Shown here one piece after another: positions 16,210-22,745 of a DNA stretch of 36,377 nt. The stretch's first letter is position 1. Each line of letters starts with the position of its first letter. Both the position numbers and the translations under genes were made by a program. Below the pieces are notes generated by a model. It worked only from the letters and a program-made list of their open reading frames with translations, ran no database searches and was not told the origin of the DNA. This DNA comes from an uncultured Methylococcaceae bacterium (GTDB lineage: Bacteria; Pseudomonadota; Gammaproteobacteria; Methylococcales; Methylomonadaceae): contig CAIQNQ010000254.1 in the NCBI GenBank assembly GCA_903873165.1, forward strand, positions 1 to 36,377, read 5' to 3'.

Positions 16210-16564
16210 AACCGAGCTTGCTATACAAAAAGCAGTTATCGAATTTGTGCATTTACAGTACAAGGACGTGATTATCACTGGCACAAATAATGAGGCAAAC
16301 CGCCACGACACACGGGCAATCGGTTGCAAAGGCATAACCGATTTAATTTTATTTCGTCGTAAAGATGATGTTCTTTATACATTGTTTTTAGAGCTTAAAA
16401 CTAATGGTAAGGGATTGACAAGGCGAGGCACGCTTCAGCCGTCACAAATAACATTTAATCGGGTTTTTGATACTTGTTTTGTCGCAACTAACGCCAAACG
16501 TACTTTATGTTATGGATTTGACGAAGCAATAACCGCAATAAAGGATTGGTATAATTTTACTTGA
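16202..16564 (+). CDS. VRR-NUC domain nuclease
   Basis: This 120-aa protein matches the stand-alone phage VRR-NUC family, a PD-(D/E)XK fold. Visible catalytic residues are Asp 47 (GITDLIL), Glu 64 and Lys 66 (LELK), followed by the QPSQ motif at about 79-82. Such nucleases cleave branched DNA and often occupy the Holliday-junction resolvase position in phage replication operons. It is the last gene of the operon and overlaps the helicase C-part by 8 bases. Confidence 0.85.
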   Translation: MNKTELAIQKAVIEFVHLQYKDVIITGTNNEANRHDTRAIGCKGITDLILFRRKDDVLYTLFLELKTNGKGLTRRGTLQPSQITFNRVFDTCFVATNAKRTLCYGFDEAITAIKDWYNFT

Positions 16565-16593
16565 CATTGATTTGTTAAATGTTTAAAAAGAAA

Positions 16594-16691
16594 GGGGCTT
16601 CCCGTATAAGCAGAAAACCCCTCCCTTGCAGACAAACCGTGCCGATCATAAAGACCCCGTCAAGCCTCTTTATATGCTCAAACCGACGGGG
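16594..16691. terminator. Structured convergence region between two operons
   Basis: Plus-strand genes end at 16564 and minus-strand genes at 16709. Between them, GGGG (16594-16597) can pair with CCCC (16618-16621), enclosing GCTT/AAGC. CCCCGTC (16655-16661) pairs with GACGGGG (16685-16691). No long T-run follows either stem, so termination may be weak or Rho-dependent. The rest of 16565-16708 shows no gene. Confidence 0.45.
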
Positions 16692-16708
16692 CGTTTATAG
16701 CAAAGTTA

Positions 16709-16969
16709 TCACGGTTTATCGGATTTTAATAATTCGGCAAAAGTTTCTGCGGCTTGTTTACCTTGAATTAAAATAACATTTTTATGTGCCGCTAATTGCT
16801 TTGTTACTCTATTTGTATGGGCGGCTTTGCATTCTATTTGAGTTCCATTTTCAAGCTCAAAATCCAAAGAGTCATAATAGCGATAATATTTAACCCCTGC
16901 ATTTATCAATGCGGATTCTATTATAGATTCTATTGGATCGGTGACTATATTTTTGTGTTGTTTTCTCAT
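16709..16969 (-). CDS. Small PD-(D/E)XK nuclease-like protein
   Basis: This 86-aa protein contains LDFELENGTQIECKAAHTNR: an Asp in a strand, then ECK 10-12 residues later, the minimal nuclease-fold active-site pattern, preceded by a helix (IESIIESALINAGVKYYRYY) with the usual conserved Glu. It ends with a Rossmann-like strand NVILIQGKQA. The function is inferred from this motif only. It overlaps the upstream gene by 4 bases and is the last gene of a five-gene minus-strand operon. Confidence 0.6.
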   Translation of the reverse strand: MRKQHKNIVTDPIESIIESALINAGVKYYRYYDSLDFELENGTQIECKAAHTNRVTKQLAAHKNVILIQGKQAAETFAELLKSDKP

Positions 16970-17163
16970 AAACTCTCAATCTCCATATGAAATCTATCGA
17001 TAATATTATCAATCTCGGATTCATGCTTATAGTTTTGACGTTCTAACGCCATTAAAAGCCCGTCGATTCTTATATCGGTTACACCTAAAGCGACAAGTTG
17101 ATTGCGTAAAATCGTCTCATCGCTTGATCGTTTAAATTCGTTAATTATTGCGGTGTATTTCAT
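16966..17163 (-). CDS. Small helical protein, 65 aa
   Basis: The sequence MKYTAIINEFKRSSDETILR is followed by NQLVALGVTDIRIDGLLMAL and a charged C-terminal helix. No family is recognised. It overlaps both neighbours by 4 bases (ATGA), so it is translated as part of the operon. The layout of three short helices could fit a small DNA- or protein-binding fold, which is speculative. Confidence 0.65.
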   Translation of the reverse strand: MKYTAIINEFKRSSDETILRNQLVALGVTDIRIDGLLMALERQNYKHESEIDNIIDRFHMEIESL

Positions 17164-17387
17164 TTAAATATACGTTTCCATAACGAAGGTTTTTTAGGCA
17201 AAAACCAGCGGGCATCTTTGCCGCATTCTAATTCGGTTTTTCTTCGACCTGATGCAAAACTTTTTCCAAAGGGAATAGCTAATTTTCCTGTAACTAAATC
17301 TAATTCGCAATCCTCCAAATAATTAAATTCGCAAATTCGGTCGCCATTATAAAACCTACAATCCTTGCAAAATTTAACTTCACTCAT
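17160..17387 (-). CDS. Cysteine-containing small phage protein, 75 aa
   Basis: It begins MSEVKFCKDCRFYNGDRICE and has Cys residues at about 7, 10, 19 and 27, then a further one near 55 (LECGKDARWFLPKK). The CKDCRFY pattern followed by a late ARWF is common in small phage proteins that probably bind one zinc ion. No function is known. It overlaps neighbours by 4 bases on each side. Confidence 0.7.
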   Translation of the reverse strand: MSEVKFCKDCRFYNGDRICEFNYLEDCELDLVTGKLAIPFGKSFASGRRKTELECGKDARWFLPKKPSLWKRIFK

Positions 17388-17677
17388 ATCATTTTTTCCT
17401 TGGCTTCTATCTCGGCTTTTTTAAATAAACTATTAAGAGCATCAGCGATATTGTCAATGTAATCGGTGGGTTTATCCTTTAAATTAAAAATAAGTGTGCG
17501 GTGGAAATGCTTAAGAACCTCTCTGCTTTTCATTAAATCAACATAATTTCCCACTAACTTTGATATTTCAAAATACGGGGCAATATATTCAATACCCTTA
17601 TTATGCTCGGCATCAGCCTTAAGCTTATTTACCACCATAGCCTTAACGGTATTGATTCTATCTAAAGTTTCATTCAT
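17384..17677 (-). CDS. Helical protein of unknown function, 97 aa
   Basis: The product (MNETLDRINTVKAMVVNKLK ... ALNSLFKKAEIEAKEKMI) is predicted nearly all helical, with a central ISKLVGNYVDLMKSREVLKH. No family is recognised. Its start overlaps the previous gene by 8 bases and its stop overlaps the next start by 4. Confidence 0.65.
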   Translation of the reverse strand: MNETLDRINTVKAMVVNKLKADAEHNKGIEYIAPYFEISKLVGNYVDLMKSREVLKHFHRTLIFNLKDKPTDYIDNIADALNSLFKKAEIEAKEKMI

Positions 17678-17828
17678 AATTGAATTCCTTGCTTATTTTT
17701 TGGCACAATTTAATTAAGAGCTGCTCATAAGCAAGCTCGGTTGGCTTTTCGTTAATTTGATTGTTTATTATTTTCTCATAAGCCTTCTTTAAATCCTTAT
17801 AGGCATTTTCTATTATACAATATTCCAT
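17670..17828 (-). CDS. Small helical protein, 52 aa; first gene of minus-strand operon
   Basis: The ATG at 17828 is preceded by GAAAGGATTTAAA, the same leader used by other first genes of operons in this genome. The product starts MEYCIIENAYKDLKKAYEKI and is lysine-rich and helical. It overlaps the following gene by 8 bases. The function is unknown. Confidence 0.6.
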   Translation of the reverse strand: MEYCIIENAYKDLKKAYEKIINNQINEKPTELAYEQLLIKLCQKISKEFNYE

Positions 17829-17859
17829 TTTAAATCCTTTCTGTTAGTTGCTGTAATTA

Positions 17860-17927
17860 TTTATACATTAAACAATCTATAAATCAAGTAAAATAATTAT
17901 TGACTTATACAATAATATCTATAAATT
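17860..17927. promoter_or_regulatory. Divergent promoters with shared core motif
   Basis: Minus strand: TTGATT (17882-17887), 16 bases, TATAAA (17860-17865), well placed for the operon starting at 17828. Plus strand: TTGACT (17900-17905), 16 bases, TAAATT (17922-17927), a weaker -10, for the 17973 operon. Between the -35 boxes is ATCAAGTAAAATAAT (17883-17897). Bases 17879-17906 match 20552-20579 exactly over 28 positions. The two -35 boxes are 12 bases apart, so one regulator bound there could control both directions. Confidence 0.6.
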
Positions 17928-17933
17928 GAAGTT

Positions 17934-17947
17934 ATAGCAATAATGCT
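17934..17947. promoter_or_regulatory. Palindromic operator-like site
   Basis: TAGCA-ATAA-TGCTA is a perfect inverted repeat, extended by near-matching A/T on both sides. It lies just downstream of the predicted plus-strand start region and about 25 bases before the ATG at 17973. It could bind a dimeric repressor such as one of the small HTH or ribbon-helix-helix proteins encoded here; no link is proven. Confidence 0.4.
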
Positions 17948-17972
17948 ATTAACCCTAACCGAAAGATATTTT

Positions 17973-18191
17973 ATGAATTATCAAACAATACGCCTAGCGG
18001 CAACCGAGGCTTTAAATAACGCTTTAAAAGACATTCCACAATCAAAACGCACTTTGTTGATTAAATTGTTCCAAGAAGATTTTGATGACGAATTTGAACA
18101 GGAAATGCGTGTTGAAAATCGTGAGCGTGATTTAGAAGATGACTGCTTGGACTCAAACGAAGAGCATTATAGATTAGAAATGCGGAGATAA
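17973..18191 (+). CDS. Acidic protein of unknown function, 72 aa
   Basis: I start at the ATG at 17973 (MNYQTIRLAATEALNNALKD); the frame opens 30 bases earlier but into the operator region. CGAAAGATA is a plausible ribosome-binding site. The N-terminal half is a neutral helix; the C-terminal half is rich in Asp, Glu and Arg (EDFDDEFEQEMRVENRERDL). No family is recognised. It is the first gene of an eight-gene plus-strand block. Confidence 0.6.
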   Translation: MNYQTIRLAATEALNNALKDIPQSKRTLLIKLFQEDFDDEFEQEMRVENRERDLEDDCLDSNEEHYRLEMRR

Positions 18192-18193
18192 TT

Positions 18194-18385
18194 ATGATTC
18201 CGCAATTAGCAATCGGCAAAAGTGTTGGCGGTAAACCCTTCCCTCCCCGTATTGTAAGGGAAAATGAAATAATAGAGCTTTTGCTTTGTAACTTAAAAAT
18301 GCTCACCGTTCGGAGTAGGGATCAATTAACACAAGATAACATAGATTTAGCAGAAAGGTTTTTAAATGAAAAAACTAGAATTTGA
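18194..18385 (+). CDS. Small protein, 63 aa
   Basis: The product reads MIPQLAIGKSVGGKPFPPRI and then a leucine-rich helix and a charged tail. It starts 2 bases after the previous stop and overlaps the next gene by 20 bases in another frame. No family is recognised; its compact position supports it being real. Confidence 0.6.
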   Translation: MIPQLAIGKSVGGKPFPPRIVRENEIIELLLCNLKMLTVRSRDQLTQDNIDLAERFLNEKTRI

Positions 18386-18653
18386 CCAAAAGATATTTGA
18401 GAGAGCATGGGGTGAAGGAATCGGAGTCGTGGGCGTAATCAGGCGTTATCTCGAGCTTGCACAAGAGCCGCCAAAGCCGGTGATTGAGTGTTGGATCAAT
18501 GTTTATCCTGATGGATTTGGCAGTACGTACTCATCATTTGAAGATGCCAATTCTAGTGGGATAGATGATTGTGTCGTATCATGTCGTCACCTTCTCTACA
18601 ATCATGAAACGGGCAAAATCGAAGACATAACAAGGACAGAAAATGACAAATAA
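18366..18653 (+). CDS. Protein of unknown function, 95 aa
   Basis: The ATG is preceded by AGAAAGGTTTTTAA. The product has an N-terminal helix (KKLEFDQKIFERAWGEGIGV) and a C-terminal beta region with two cysteines in DDCVVSCRHLLYNHETGK. VYPDGFGSTYSSFEDANS resembles small phage proteins with a D-G-turn beta fold. No function is assigned. It overlaps the next gene by 11 bases. Confidence 0.65.
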   Translation: MKKLEFDQKIFERAWGEGIGVVGVIRRYLELAQEPPKPVIECWINVYPDGFGSTYSSFEDANSSGIDDCVVSCRHLLYNHETGKIEDITRTENDK

Positions 18654-18975
18654 AATAGCATTAAAATTTTTGGCGATAGTAAAACCTGAATATGCGGACG
18701 CATTTTATGATTGTAACGGATATATACGTTCTGAAAACGCAGTCGATTGCTTCGGGCGTTATCTGCATATTTTTAACCCCACCAACACCGATGACGTTTT
18801 GAAATTGGCGATTGAGTGGTTGCCGAGTGATAGTTATGTATTTGTGGTTTATGCCGGTAAAATTTCAAATTCAGTTGAGTTGTGGGCTGGCTCGGAAACG
18901 CTAACCGAGACAACAAACAAAAGCCTTAACCAAGCAATCATGCAATGCGTAATCAAAGCAGCGGAGGCGATATGA
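18643..18975 (+). CDS. Protein of unknown function, 110 aa
   Basis: The product (MTNKIALKFLAIVKPEYADA...) is alpha/beta, with LKLAIEWLPSDSYVFVVYAG in the middle and a helical C-terminus. AGGACAG lies before the start. Its stop overlaps the following start by 4 bases. No family is recognised. Confidence 0.65.
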   Translation: MTNKIALKFLAIVKPEYADAFYDCNGYIRSENAVDCFGRYLHIFNPTNTDDVLKLAIEWLPSDSYVFVVYAGKISNSVELWAGSETLTETTNKSLNQAIMQCVIKAAEAI

Positions 18976-19331
18976 GAACAGCAAGTCAAATTATTAAAGA
19001 GTTGATTGATTATCAATGCAACCCCGAGAAATTTACGGTTTTGCAAGCATTGGATTTACTTAATGATGCAAAGACTTATCTCGCAACGGGCGGTTGGTTG
19101 CCGATCAAAGATGCCCCAAACGGTTATTATAAGGAGGTGCAAACACCAAAGGGAATAAGGCGGCAATTTATGCGTGAATGGTGTCATGTTTTGCTAGGTA
19201 ATAAAGTTTATTATACGCATAAACTCGAGTGCGGTCGCTGGAATGGCTTGTCTAAAGACAAGGATATGCCAACTAATTTTCAATATTTACCACAGCCACC
19301 GAAAGGGAAAGATGATGAATCTAAAAACTAG
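18972..19331 (+). CDS. Phage accessory protein, 119 aa
   Basis: The start is the ATG at 18972 in the ATGA overlap with the previous stop. The N-terminus is helical (MRTASQIIKELIDYQCNPEK). The middle, GGWLPIKDAPNGYYKEVQTP, resembles the W-PI-DAP phrase of small phage DUF551-like proteins, where W-P-I-E-A-P-P is typical. The remainder is beta with EWCHVLLGNKVYYTHKLECG. A relation to DUF551 is tentative; the function of that group is unknown. Confidence 0.6.
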   Translation: MRTASQIIKELIDYQCNPEKFTVLQALDLLNDAKTYLATGGWLPIKDAPNGYYKEVQTPKGIRRQFMREWCHVLLGNKVYYTHKLECGRWNGLSKDKDMPTNFQYLPQPPKGKDDESKN

Positions 19332-19524
19332 ATTTTGGGCGTGGTTTCTCAATGAAAATATTACGGAAGTTTATCGAGTAGATTCTTTAATACCGATTTT
19401 TGACAAAGAAGGGGTTTGGTTTCCGAGTCTCGATTGCGAAATGAACAGCGAAAGAGGCGGCAGGTGCTTTTTGTGGAACAAAGCTAGAATTTTTAACAGA
19501 TTTAAAGGAAAAGATGATGAATAA
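19315..19524 (+). CDS. Small protein, 69 aa
   Basis: Two adjacent ATG codons occur at 19312 and 19315; the second is better spaced from AAAGGGAAAG. The product starts MNLKTRFWAWFLNENITEVY and contains a cysteine-bearing segment FPSLDCEMNSERGGRCFLWN. It overlaps the previous gene by 17 bases. No family is recognised. Confidence 0.55.
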   Translation: MNLKTRFWAWFLNENITEVYRVDSLIPIFDKEGVWFPSLDCEMNSERGGRCFLWNKARIFNRFKGKDDE

Positions 19525-19759
19525 AGAAATTATAGAACTATTAAGATCGCTTAAAGACGGCTTGATTTATTTTGACAAAACATGCCAAATGCAAGAAATC
19601 CAAGACGAAGCCCGTGCAATGATTGAGAGGCTTCAAGCCGAGCCAACCGAAGCAGAAATTGAACGGGTGGCGGGGGCTATAGAGTCTGTTTGGGATAAGT
19701 GTGGGGCAAGTTCACATAGCGTTGCTAAAGCCGCAATAAAAGCAATGAGGGGGTTATGA
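19517..19759 (+). CDS. Small helical protein, 80 aa
   Basis: As with the previous gene, an ATGATG pair begins it and the second ATG has better spacing from AAAGGA. The product (MNKEIIELLRSLKDGLIYFD...) is helical, with PTEAEIERVAGAIESVWDKC and ending AAIKAMRGL. That ending is similar to many small phage proteins that finish in an Ala-rich IEAMRG helix. It overlaps the next start by 4 bases. The function is unknown. Confidence 0.6.
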   Translation: MNKEIIELLRSLKDGLIYFDKTCQMQEIQDEARAMIERLQAEPTEAEIERVAGAIESVWDKCGASSHSVAKAAIKAMRGL

Positions 19760-20199
19760 GTGATTTACAAATAGACGGATATGTTTTTAAAGATATTGGC
19801 GATGTAAATATCTTTATGGGGAGGCGGGTTTTTAAAGCAAAGGAGACGTTAATAAAAATATTAAAAGAATTTGACTCGTATGAAGGTATGGTCGGGACTA
19901 ATGAGTTGCGGGACGATTTAGATGACGCAAAGCATTATTCAGTTGTCCAATCCGAACTTGAAGTGGAAATTGAATATTTTCTTAAGCACAGAAAGCAAGA
20001 TGACAAGCTATTTTTTATTACTAATAATATTGATGCAATTAAACATGCACTTAAAATATGCCCTGAATTAGGCGTAAAACTTTCACTTTACCGATTTGAT
20101 ATTAGTGTTAGAGATACAAATAAAGGCGATACAATAATAACTTGCTTTACGCACGAACGTGCTTTTAATCTTATAGAGGCGGATATTGAAATAAGATAA
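19756..20199 (+). CDS. Protein of unknown function, 147 aa
   Basis: The protein is alpha/beta with a charged middle (ELRDDLDDAKHYSVVQSELE) and a C-terminal half resembling a response-like fold: KLFFITNNIDAIKHALKICP then LGVKLSLYRFDISVRDTNKG. No catalytic motif is evident. It is the last gene of its plus-strand block and is followed by hairpins near 20.21 and 20.29 kb. Confidence 0.65.
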   Translation: MSDLQIDGYVFKDIGDVNIFMGRRVFKAKETLIKILKEFDSYEGMVGTNELRDDLDDAKHYSVVQSELEVEIEYFLKHRKQDDKLFFITNNIDAIKHALKICPELGVKLSLYRFDISVRDTNKGDTIITCFTHERAFNLIEADIEIR

Positions 20200-20286
20200 C
20201 CACCCAGCCCAGCCGAGAGGTGGCATAAAACGCTCGGCAGCATAAGGGGAGGCAAATTCTAATTCTTTCACCGCCTTGATTATGTA

Positions 20287-20311
20287 GCCGCCCTTAAACA
20301 AGGCGGCTTTA
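20287..20311. terminator. Terminator between converging genes
   Basis: GCCGCC (20287-20292) pairs with GGCGGC (20302-20307), with two more A-T pairs inside and a short loop. TTTAA follows on the plus strand. It lies between the plus-strand block and the minus-strand Cro-like gene whose stop is at 20309. A second stem, GCCGAG (20212-20217) with CTCGGC (20233-20238), lies upstream; no gene is seen in 20200-20308. Confidence 0.6.
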
Positions 20312-20503
20312 ATATGGCTCGGTAACTTTACCGCCTGTAAATTCAACAACGATTTTCCAATATTTTAAATTCGGCTGCGTTTTTCCCGAACACCATTTAG
20401 AAACCGCACCCGTGGATATGCTATACCCGGTTTCTTTGTAAATATCCCGTGTAAGCCGTTCAAAGCTATATTCGTTCTCATTTAGCCAATCTCTTAATTT
20501 CAT
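20309..20503 (-). CDS. Cro/XRE-type small DNA-binding protein
   Basis: This 64-aa protein has a helix-turn-helix core typical of XRE/Cro proteins: FERLTRDIYKETGYSISTGA with VSKWCSGKTQPNLKYWKIVV. The pair TGAVSKWCSGKTQP is the recognition-helix region. The size is that of Cro. It is divergent from the 20632 operon and shares the conserved promoter module with the 17.88 kb region, so it may regulate both. AAAGGAAATTGAA precedes the ATG. Confidence 0.8.
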   Translation of the reverse strand: MKLRDWLNENEYSFERLTRDIYKETGYSISTGAVSKWCSGKTQPNLKYWKIVVEFTGGKVTEPY

Positions 20504-20532
20504 TTCAATTTCCTTTAATTGTTTGTAATTTC

Positions 20533-20600
20533 ATAATACACAGATTATTTCATAAATCAAGTAAAATAATTATTGACTTGTTTATAGGTTTTGTTAGAGT
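20533..20600. promoter_or_regulatory. Divergent promoters of Cro-like gene and right plus-strand operon
   Basis: Minus strand: TTGATT (20555-20560), 16 bases, TATTAT (20533-20538). Plus strand: TTGACT (20573-20578), 16 bases, TAGAGT (20595-20600). The core ATCAAGTAAAATAAT is at 20556-20570. The layout repeats the 17.88 kb region with the same 12-base gap between -35 boxes. The leader ATTAACAACAAC before the plus gene (from about 20607) also occurs before the 7957 gene. Confidence 0.6.
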
Positions 20601-20631
20601 GAGGTTATTAACAACAACGAAAGGATTTAAC

Positions 20632-20982
20632 ATGGAATTTGACGAAGAAACATTTAGAGTGGCAACATCGCACAAAATACCGACTCATACGTCTTCTTGT
20701 GATTATTTAAGTGATCATAGGTGTATAGTTCAACAATACATCAAGCTTGCCAATCAAAAACAGGCAAATTTGATAGACAAAGAGGTTTGCCTGTTAAAAA
20801 ATGATAACAAAGCCCGTCTTGAGCGAATCGCAAGAGGGTGCTTAGAGGCAATGTTAAAAAACACCCTTATTATCGAGGCTATTTGCGAAGCTTCGTCTGC
20901 AATCGGCAAACCAACTCCTGTATTACTTGCTGAAGATGCAGTACAACACGCCAAATCCTTAATTGCGGAGCTAGATAAATGA
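20632..20982 (+). CDS. Protein of unknown function, 116 aa
   Basis: The start is the ATG at 20632 after GAAAGGATTTAAC; the longer open frame reaches into the promoter. The product (MEFDEETFRVATSHKIPTHT...) has CDYLSDHRCIVQQYIKLANQ and a helical C-terminus with LEAMLKNTLIIEAICEASSA. The paired cysteines could bind a metal, but spacing is not diagnostic. It is the first gene of the long right plus-strand operon. Confidence 0.65.
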   Translation: MEFDEETFRVATSHKIPTHTSSCDYLSDHRCIVQQYIKLANQKQANLIDKEVCLLKNDNKARLERIARGCLEAMLKNTLIIEAICEASSAIGKPTPVLLAEDAVQHAKSLIAELDK

Positions 20983-21368
20983 TAACTTATATCGGCAAGC
21001 CTTGTAAATTATGCGGAACTAATGAAAAGATTTTAGGTACAAAGAGATGTGTTTATTGCCGTCGAAAATCACAAAAAGAATATCATGCAAGAGAAAAAGA
21101 AAAGAAGCAGCTCATAGAGAAAAACAAACAAGCTGCAATTGTTCAAAAAACAAGGATATATGAAGGTGCGGCGTGTTCTCGATGTCATAATGCACGTCGA
21201 TATATTAAAAGCAATAATTGCGTAACTTGTACAAGAAGTAATATAATTGCTTATTATGGAAACGTAACTAAACACAAAACACCGGAAGAGCGGTGGGCTG
21301 AATTAAGGCCAAGATTCTTTGATACAAAAACCGATGATGAATTTAGGGGAAGGGGATTTTGGGTATGA
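20979..21368 (+). CDS. Protein with two zinc-ribbon-like modules, 129 aa
   Basis: Two similar cysteine modules are visible: CKLCGTNEKILGTKRCVYCR (about 9-28) and CSRCHNARRYIKSNNCVTCT (about 67-86). Each has a CxxC pair, a short basic loop, and a second CxxC. They are separated by a highly charged helix (KEYHAREKEKKQLIEKNKQA). Such internal duplication suggests a nucleic-acid-binding zinc protein. The modules resemble small phage zinc proteins near endonuclease VII, but no catalytic HNH residues are visible. Confidence 0.7.
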   Translation: MITYIGKPCKLCGTNEKILGTKRCVYCRRKSQKEYHAREKEKKQLIEKNKQAAIVQKTRIYEGAACSRCHNARRYIKSNNCVTCTRSNIIAYYGNVTKHKTPEERWAELRPRFFDTKTDDEFRGRGFWV

Positions 21369-21673
21369 GCAACAAGGAGTTATTTTTAATAGAGGCATGC
21401 GTAGAAGCTTTAATTGCGGTTACTGATTTAAAAACGCTTTTGACCTCAAGAGGAATTATTATTGATAACACAAAGCATAAGGATATTAACTCTAAAATTA
21501 AGTCTCACCAAAAACAATCTTTTATGGCAAGCGTTGCAATTATGAATGATAACTTAAATGCGGAAAAAATTGATGCTCAAGCCCAAAAAGCACATAATAA
21601 ATTGCAAGAGGTTTTAAGAATGTGCAATGAAGATGATGTTAAAATGTATTTTGAAGAAAGAAGCAAATTATGA
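21365..21673 (+). CDS. Helical protein of unknown function, 102 aa
   Basis: The ATG at 21365 overlaps the previous stop (ATGA). The product (MSNKELFLIEACVEALIAVT...) is predicted mostly helical with a central HKDINSKIKSHQKQSFMASV. No family is recognised. It overlaps the next start by 4 bases. Confidence 0.6.
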   Translation: MSNKELFLIEACVEALIAVTDLKTLLTSRGIIIDNTKHKDINSKIKSHQKQSFMASVAIMNDNLNAEKIDAQAQKAHNKLQEVLRMCNEDDVKMYFEERSKL

Positions 21674-21822
21674 GATACGAAAACTATTTAACTGATTTTA
21701 CATTTCAAGCAAAGATTGATAAGATAATGAAAAATCTTAGAGATAGAAATGCTAAAATGGTTCAAAAATCTATTCAAGCCGAGAATAATCGTGATTGTAA
21801 CCGACACGGGCAAGAAGCATGA
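21670..21822 (+). CDS. Small helical protein, 50 aa (overlapped by next gene)
   Basis: The ATG lies in an ATGA overlap with the previous stop, a strong sign of translation. The product reads MRYENYLTDFTFQAKIDKIM and ends RDCNRHGQEA. Its last 25 codons overlap the next gene in another frame, so the C-terminus may be little constrained. The function is unknown. Confidence 0.5.
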   Translation: MRYENYLTDFTFQAKIDKIMKNLRDRNAKMVQKSIQAENNRDCNRHGQEA

Positions 21823-21973
21823 CTGCGTTTATTGCATGATGATAGGCGATGAAGAAAGATATAATAATTTTAGACGATATATTGAAAGGATTTTAGATGC
21901 AGATAATACTAATAATACTAAGCGGAATTTTAAGGCGTTTCGTTGGTATAGACACGGACGGAAAGTTCGATAA
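21749..21973 (+). CDS. Small protein, 74 aa, overlapping both neighbours
   Basis: The product begins MLKWFKNLFKPRIIVIVTDT, a typical short phage-protein opening, then has HDCVYCMMIGDEERYNNFRR. AGAGA lies before the start. It overlaps the upstream gene by 74 bases and the downstream gene by 77 bases, so three frames are in use across about 300 bases. Protein-like composition supports it, but one of the overlapping genes may be spurious. Confidence 0.5.
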   Translation: MLKWFKNLFKPRIIVIVTDTGKKHDCVYCMMIGDEERYNNFRRYIERILDADNTNNTKRNFKAFRWYRHGRKVR

Positions 21974-22355
21974 TACTGAAAAACGGTTTTACTGGGCATT
22001 CTTTAATGCAATTTGTGTAGGGTACATAACCAATAATGAATTGGCGTTTATTGCCTCTTTCGGGCTTTGCTGGGGCGGCCAAGCTATCGGGCATGGAAAA
22101 TGGTTGCCTGATACTTTTTACGATTCATTTATTATGGGTTTAATAAACATCGGTCGTCGTACTGCGACTTATCTTCCCGTTGCATTCTTTGATTTAGATG
22201 CGTTTTTAGCAGGGCAGGCGATTTGCTGCCTTATGGTGCTTGCATATTGGATTGGCTATCGCATTGCGGAGAAAATCGGCAATAGCAAGTATTTAGACGG
22301 TGGGACTTCTTATGGTGAATTATTAACAGGTATGATTTGGGGGGCTGCGATATGA
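21897..22355 (+). CDS. Membrane-associated protein of unknown function, 152 aa
   Basis: An AAAGGA site precedes the ATG. Hydrophobic stretches include MQIILIILSGILRR, AFFNAICVGYITNNELAFIA and AGQAICCLMVLAYWIGYRIA, with GGQAIGHGKWLPDTFYDSF between them. The C-terminus is SYGELLTGMIWGAAI. This arrangement is seen in phage membrane proteins with no known role. It overlaps the next gene by 4 bases. Confidence 0.7.
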   Translation: MQIILIILSGILRRFVGIDTDGKFDNTEKRFYWAFFNAICVGYITNNELAFIASFGLCWGGQAIGHGKWLPDTFYDSFIMGLINIGRRTATYLPVAFFDLDAFLAGQAICCLMVLAYWIGYRIAEKIGNSKYLDGGTSYGELLTGMIWGAAI

Positions 22356-22498
22356 GGGATTTTACAGACAAATTTTGGGATATTACAATGCTGGGTTTTA
22401 GCTGGGTGTTAATTTTTTTAAGCATAGTCGCTCTATCCTGCTGCGTGCTTGCATTAGCAAAGCTAACGATTAGCCTTTTTATAGGAGCTACGATATGA
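22352..22498 (+). CDS. Small membrane protein, 48 aa
   Basis: An ATGA overlap with the previous stop gives the start. The product has one long hydrophobic segment (LGFSWVLIFLSIVALSCCVL) after a short polar N-terminus. It lies in a run of small membrane protein genes. No family is recognised. Confidence 0.6.
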   Translation: MRDFTDKFWDITMLGFSWVLIFLSIVALSCCVLALAKLTISLFIGATI

Positions 22499-22671
22499 GC
22501 CACCCATATTTTGCATATAGCCATGCAGAAAATAACTACCATAAAAAGAATAATCAAAATCTAGAAACAAAATCGGTTGATGAGGCGGTAAATGAATATG
22601 TTAAACAAGTTAATGCAGTCATTGATTACACCAATGCAACCGCCGCTGAATTTGAGGAGATAAAAGAATGA
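22495..22671 (+). CDS. Small soluble protein, 58 aa
   Basis: The start lies in a 4-base overlap with the upstream stop, with AGGAGC nearby. The product (MSHPYFAYSHAENNYHKKNN...) is polar with a C-terminal acidic helix (NATAAEFEEIKE). The function is unknown. Confidence 0.6.
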   Translation: MSHPYFAYSHAENNYHKKNNQNLETKSVDEAVNEYVKQVNAVIDYTNATAAEFEEIKE

Positions 22672-22745
22672 AGTTTGTATTTTTATATTGCTTATTTCTA
22701 TTTGTTATTTTCTCACTTGTGTTTTTATGGAGGGCTGCGATATGA
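22668..22745 (+). CDS. Membrane peptide, 25 aa
   Basis: The ATG overlaps the previous stop and the TGA overlaps the next start. The peptide MKFVFLYCLFLFVIFSLVFL then WRAAI is one hydrophobic span. It may be a real micro-protein or only a coupling device for the next gene. Confidence 0.4.
   Translation: MKFVFLYCLFLFVIFSLVFLWRAAI

Noticed and set aside
16565-16708. Plus-strand ORF across the convergence region (65 aa frame at 16579)
   Set aside because: It is Cys/Pro/Arg-mixed with no ribosome-binding site and runs over hairpins and into the antisense nuclease gene.
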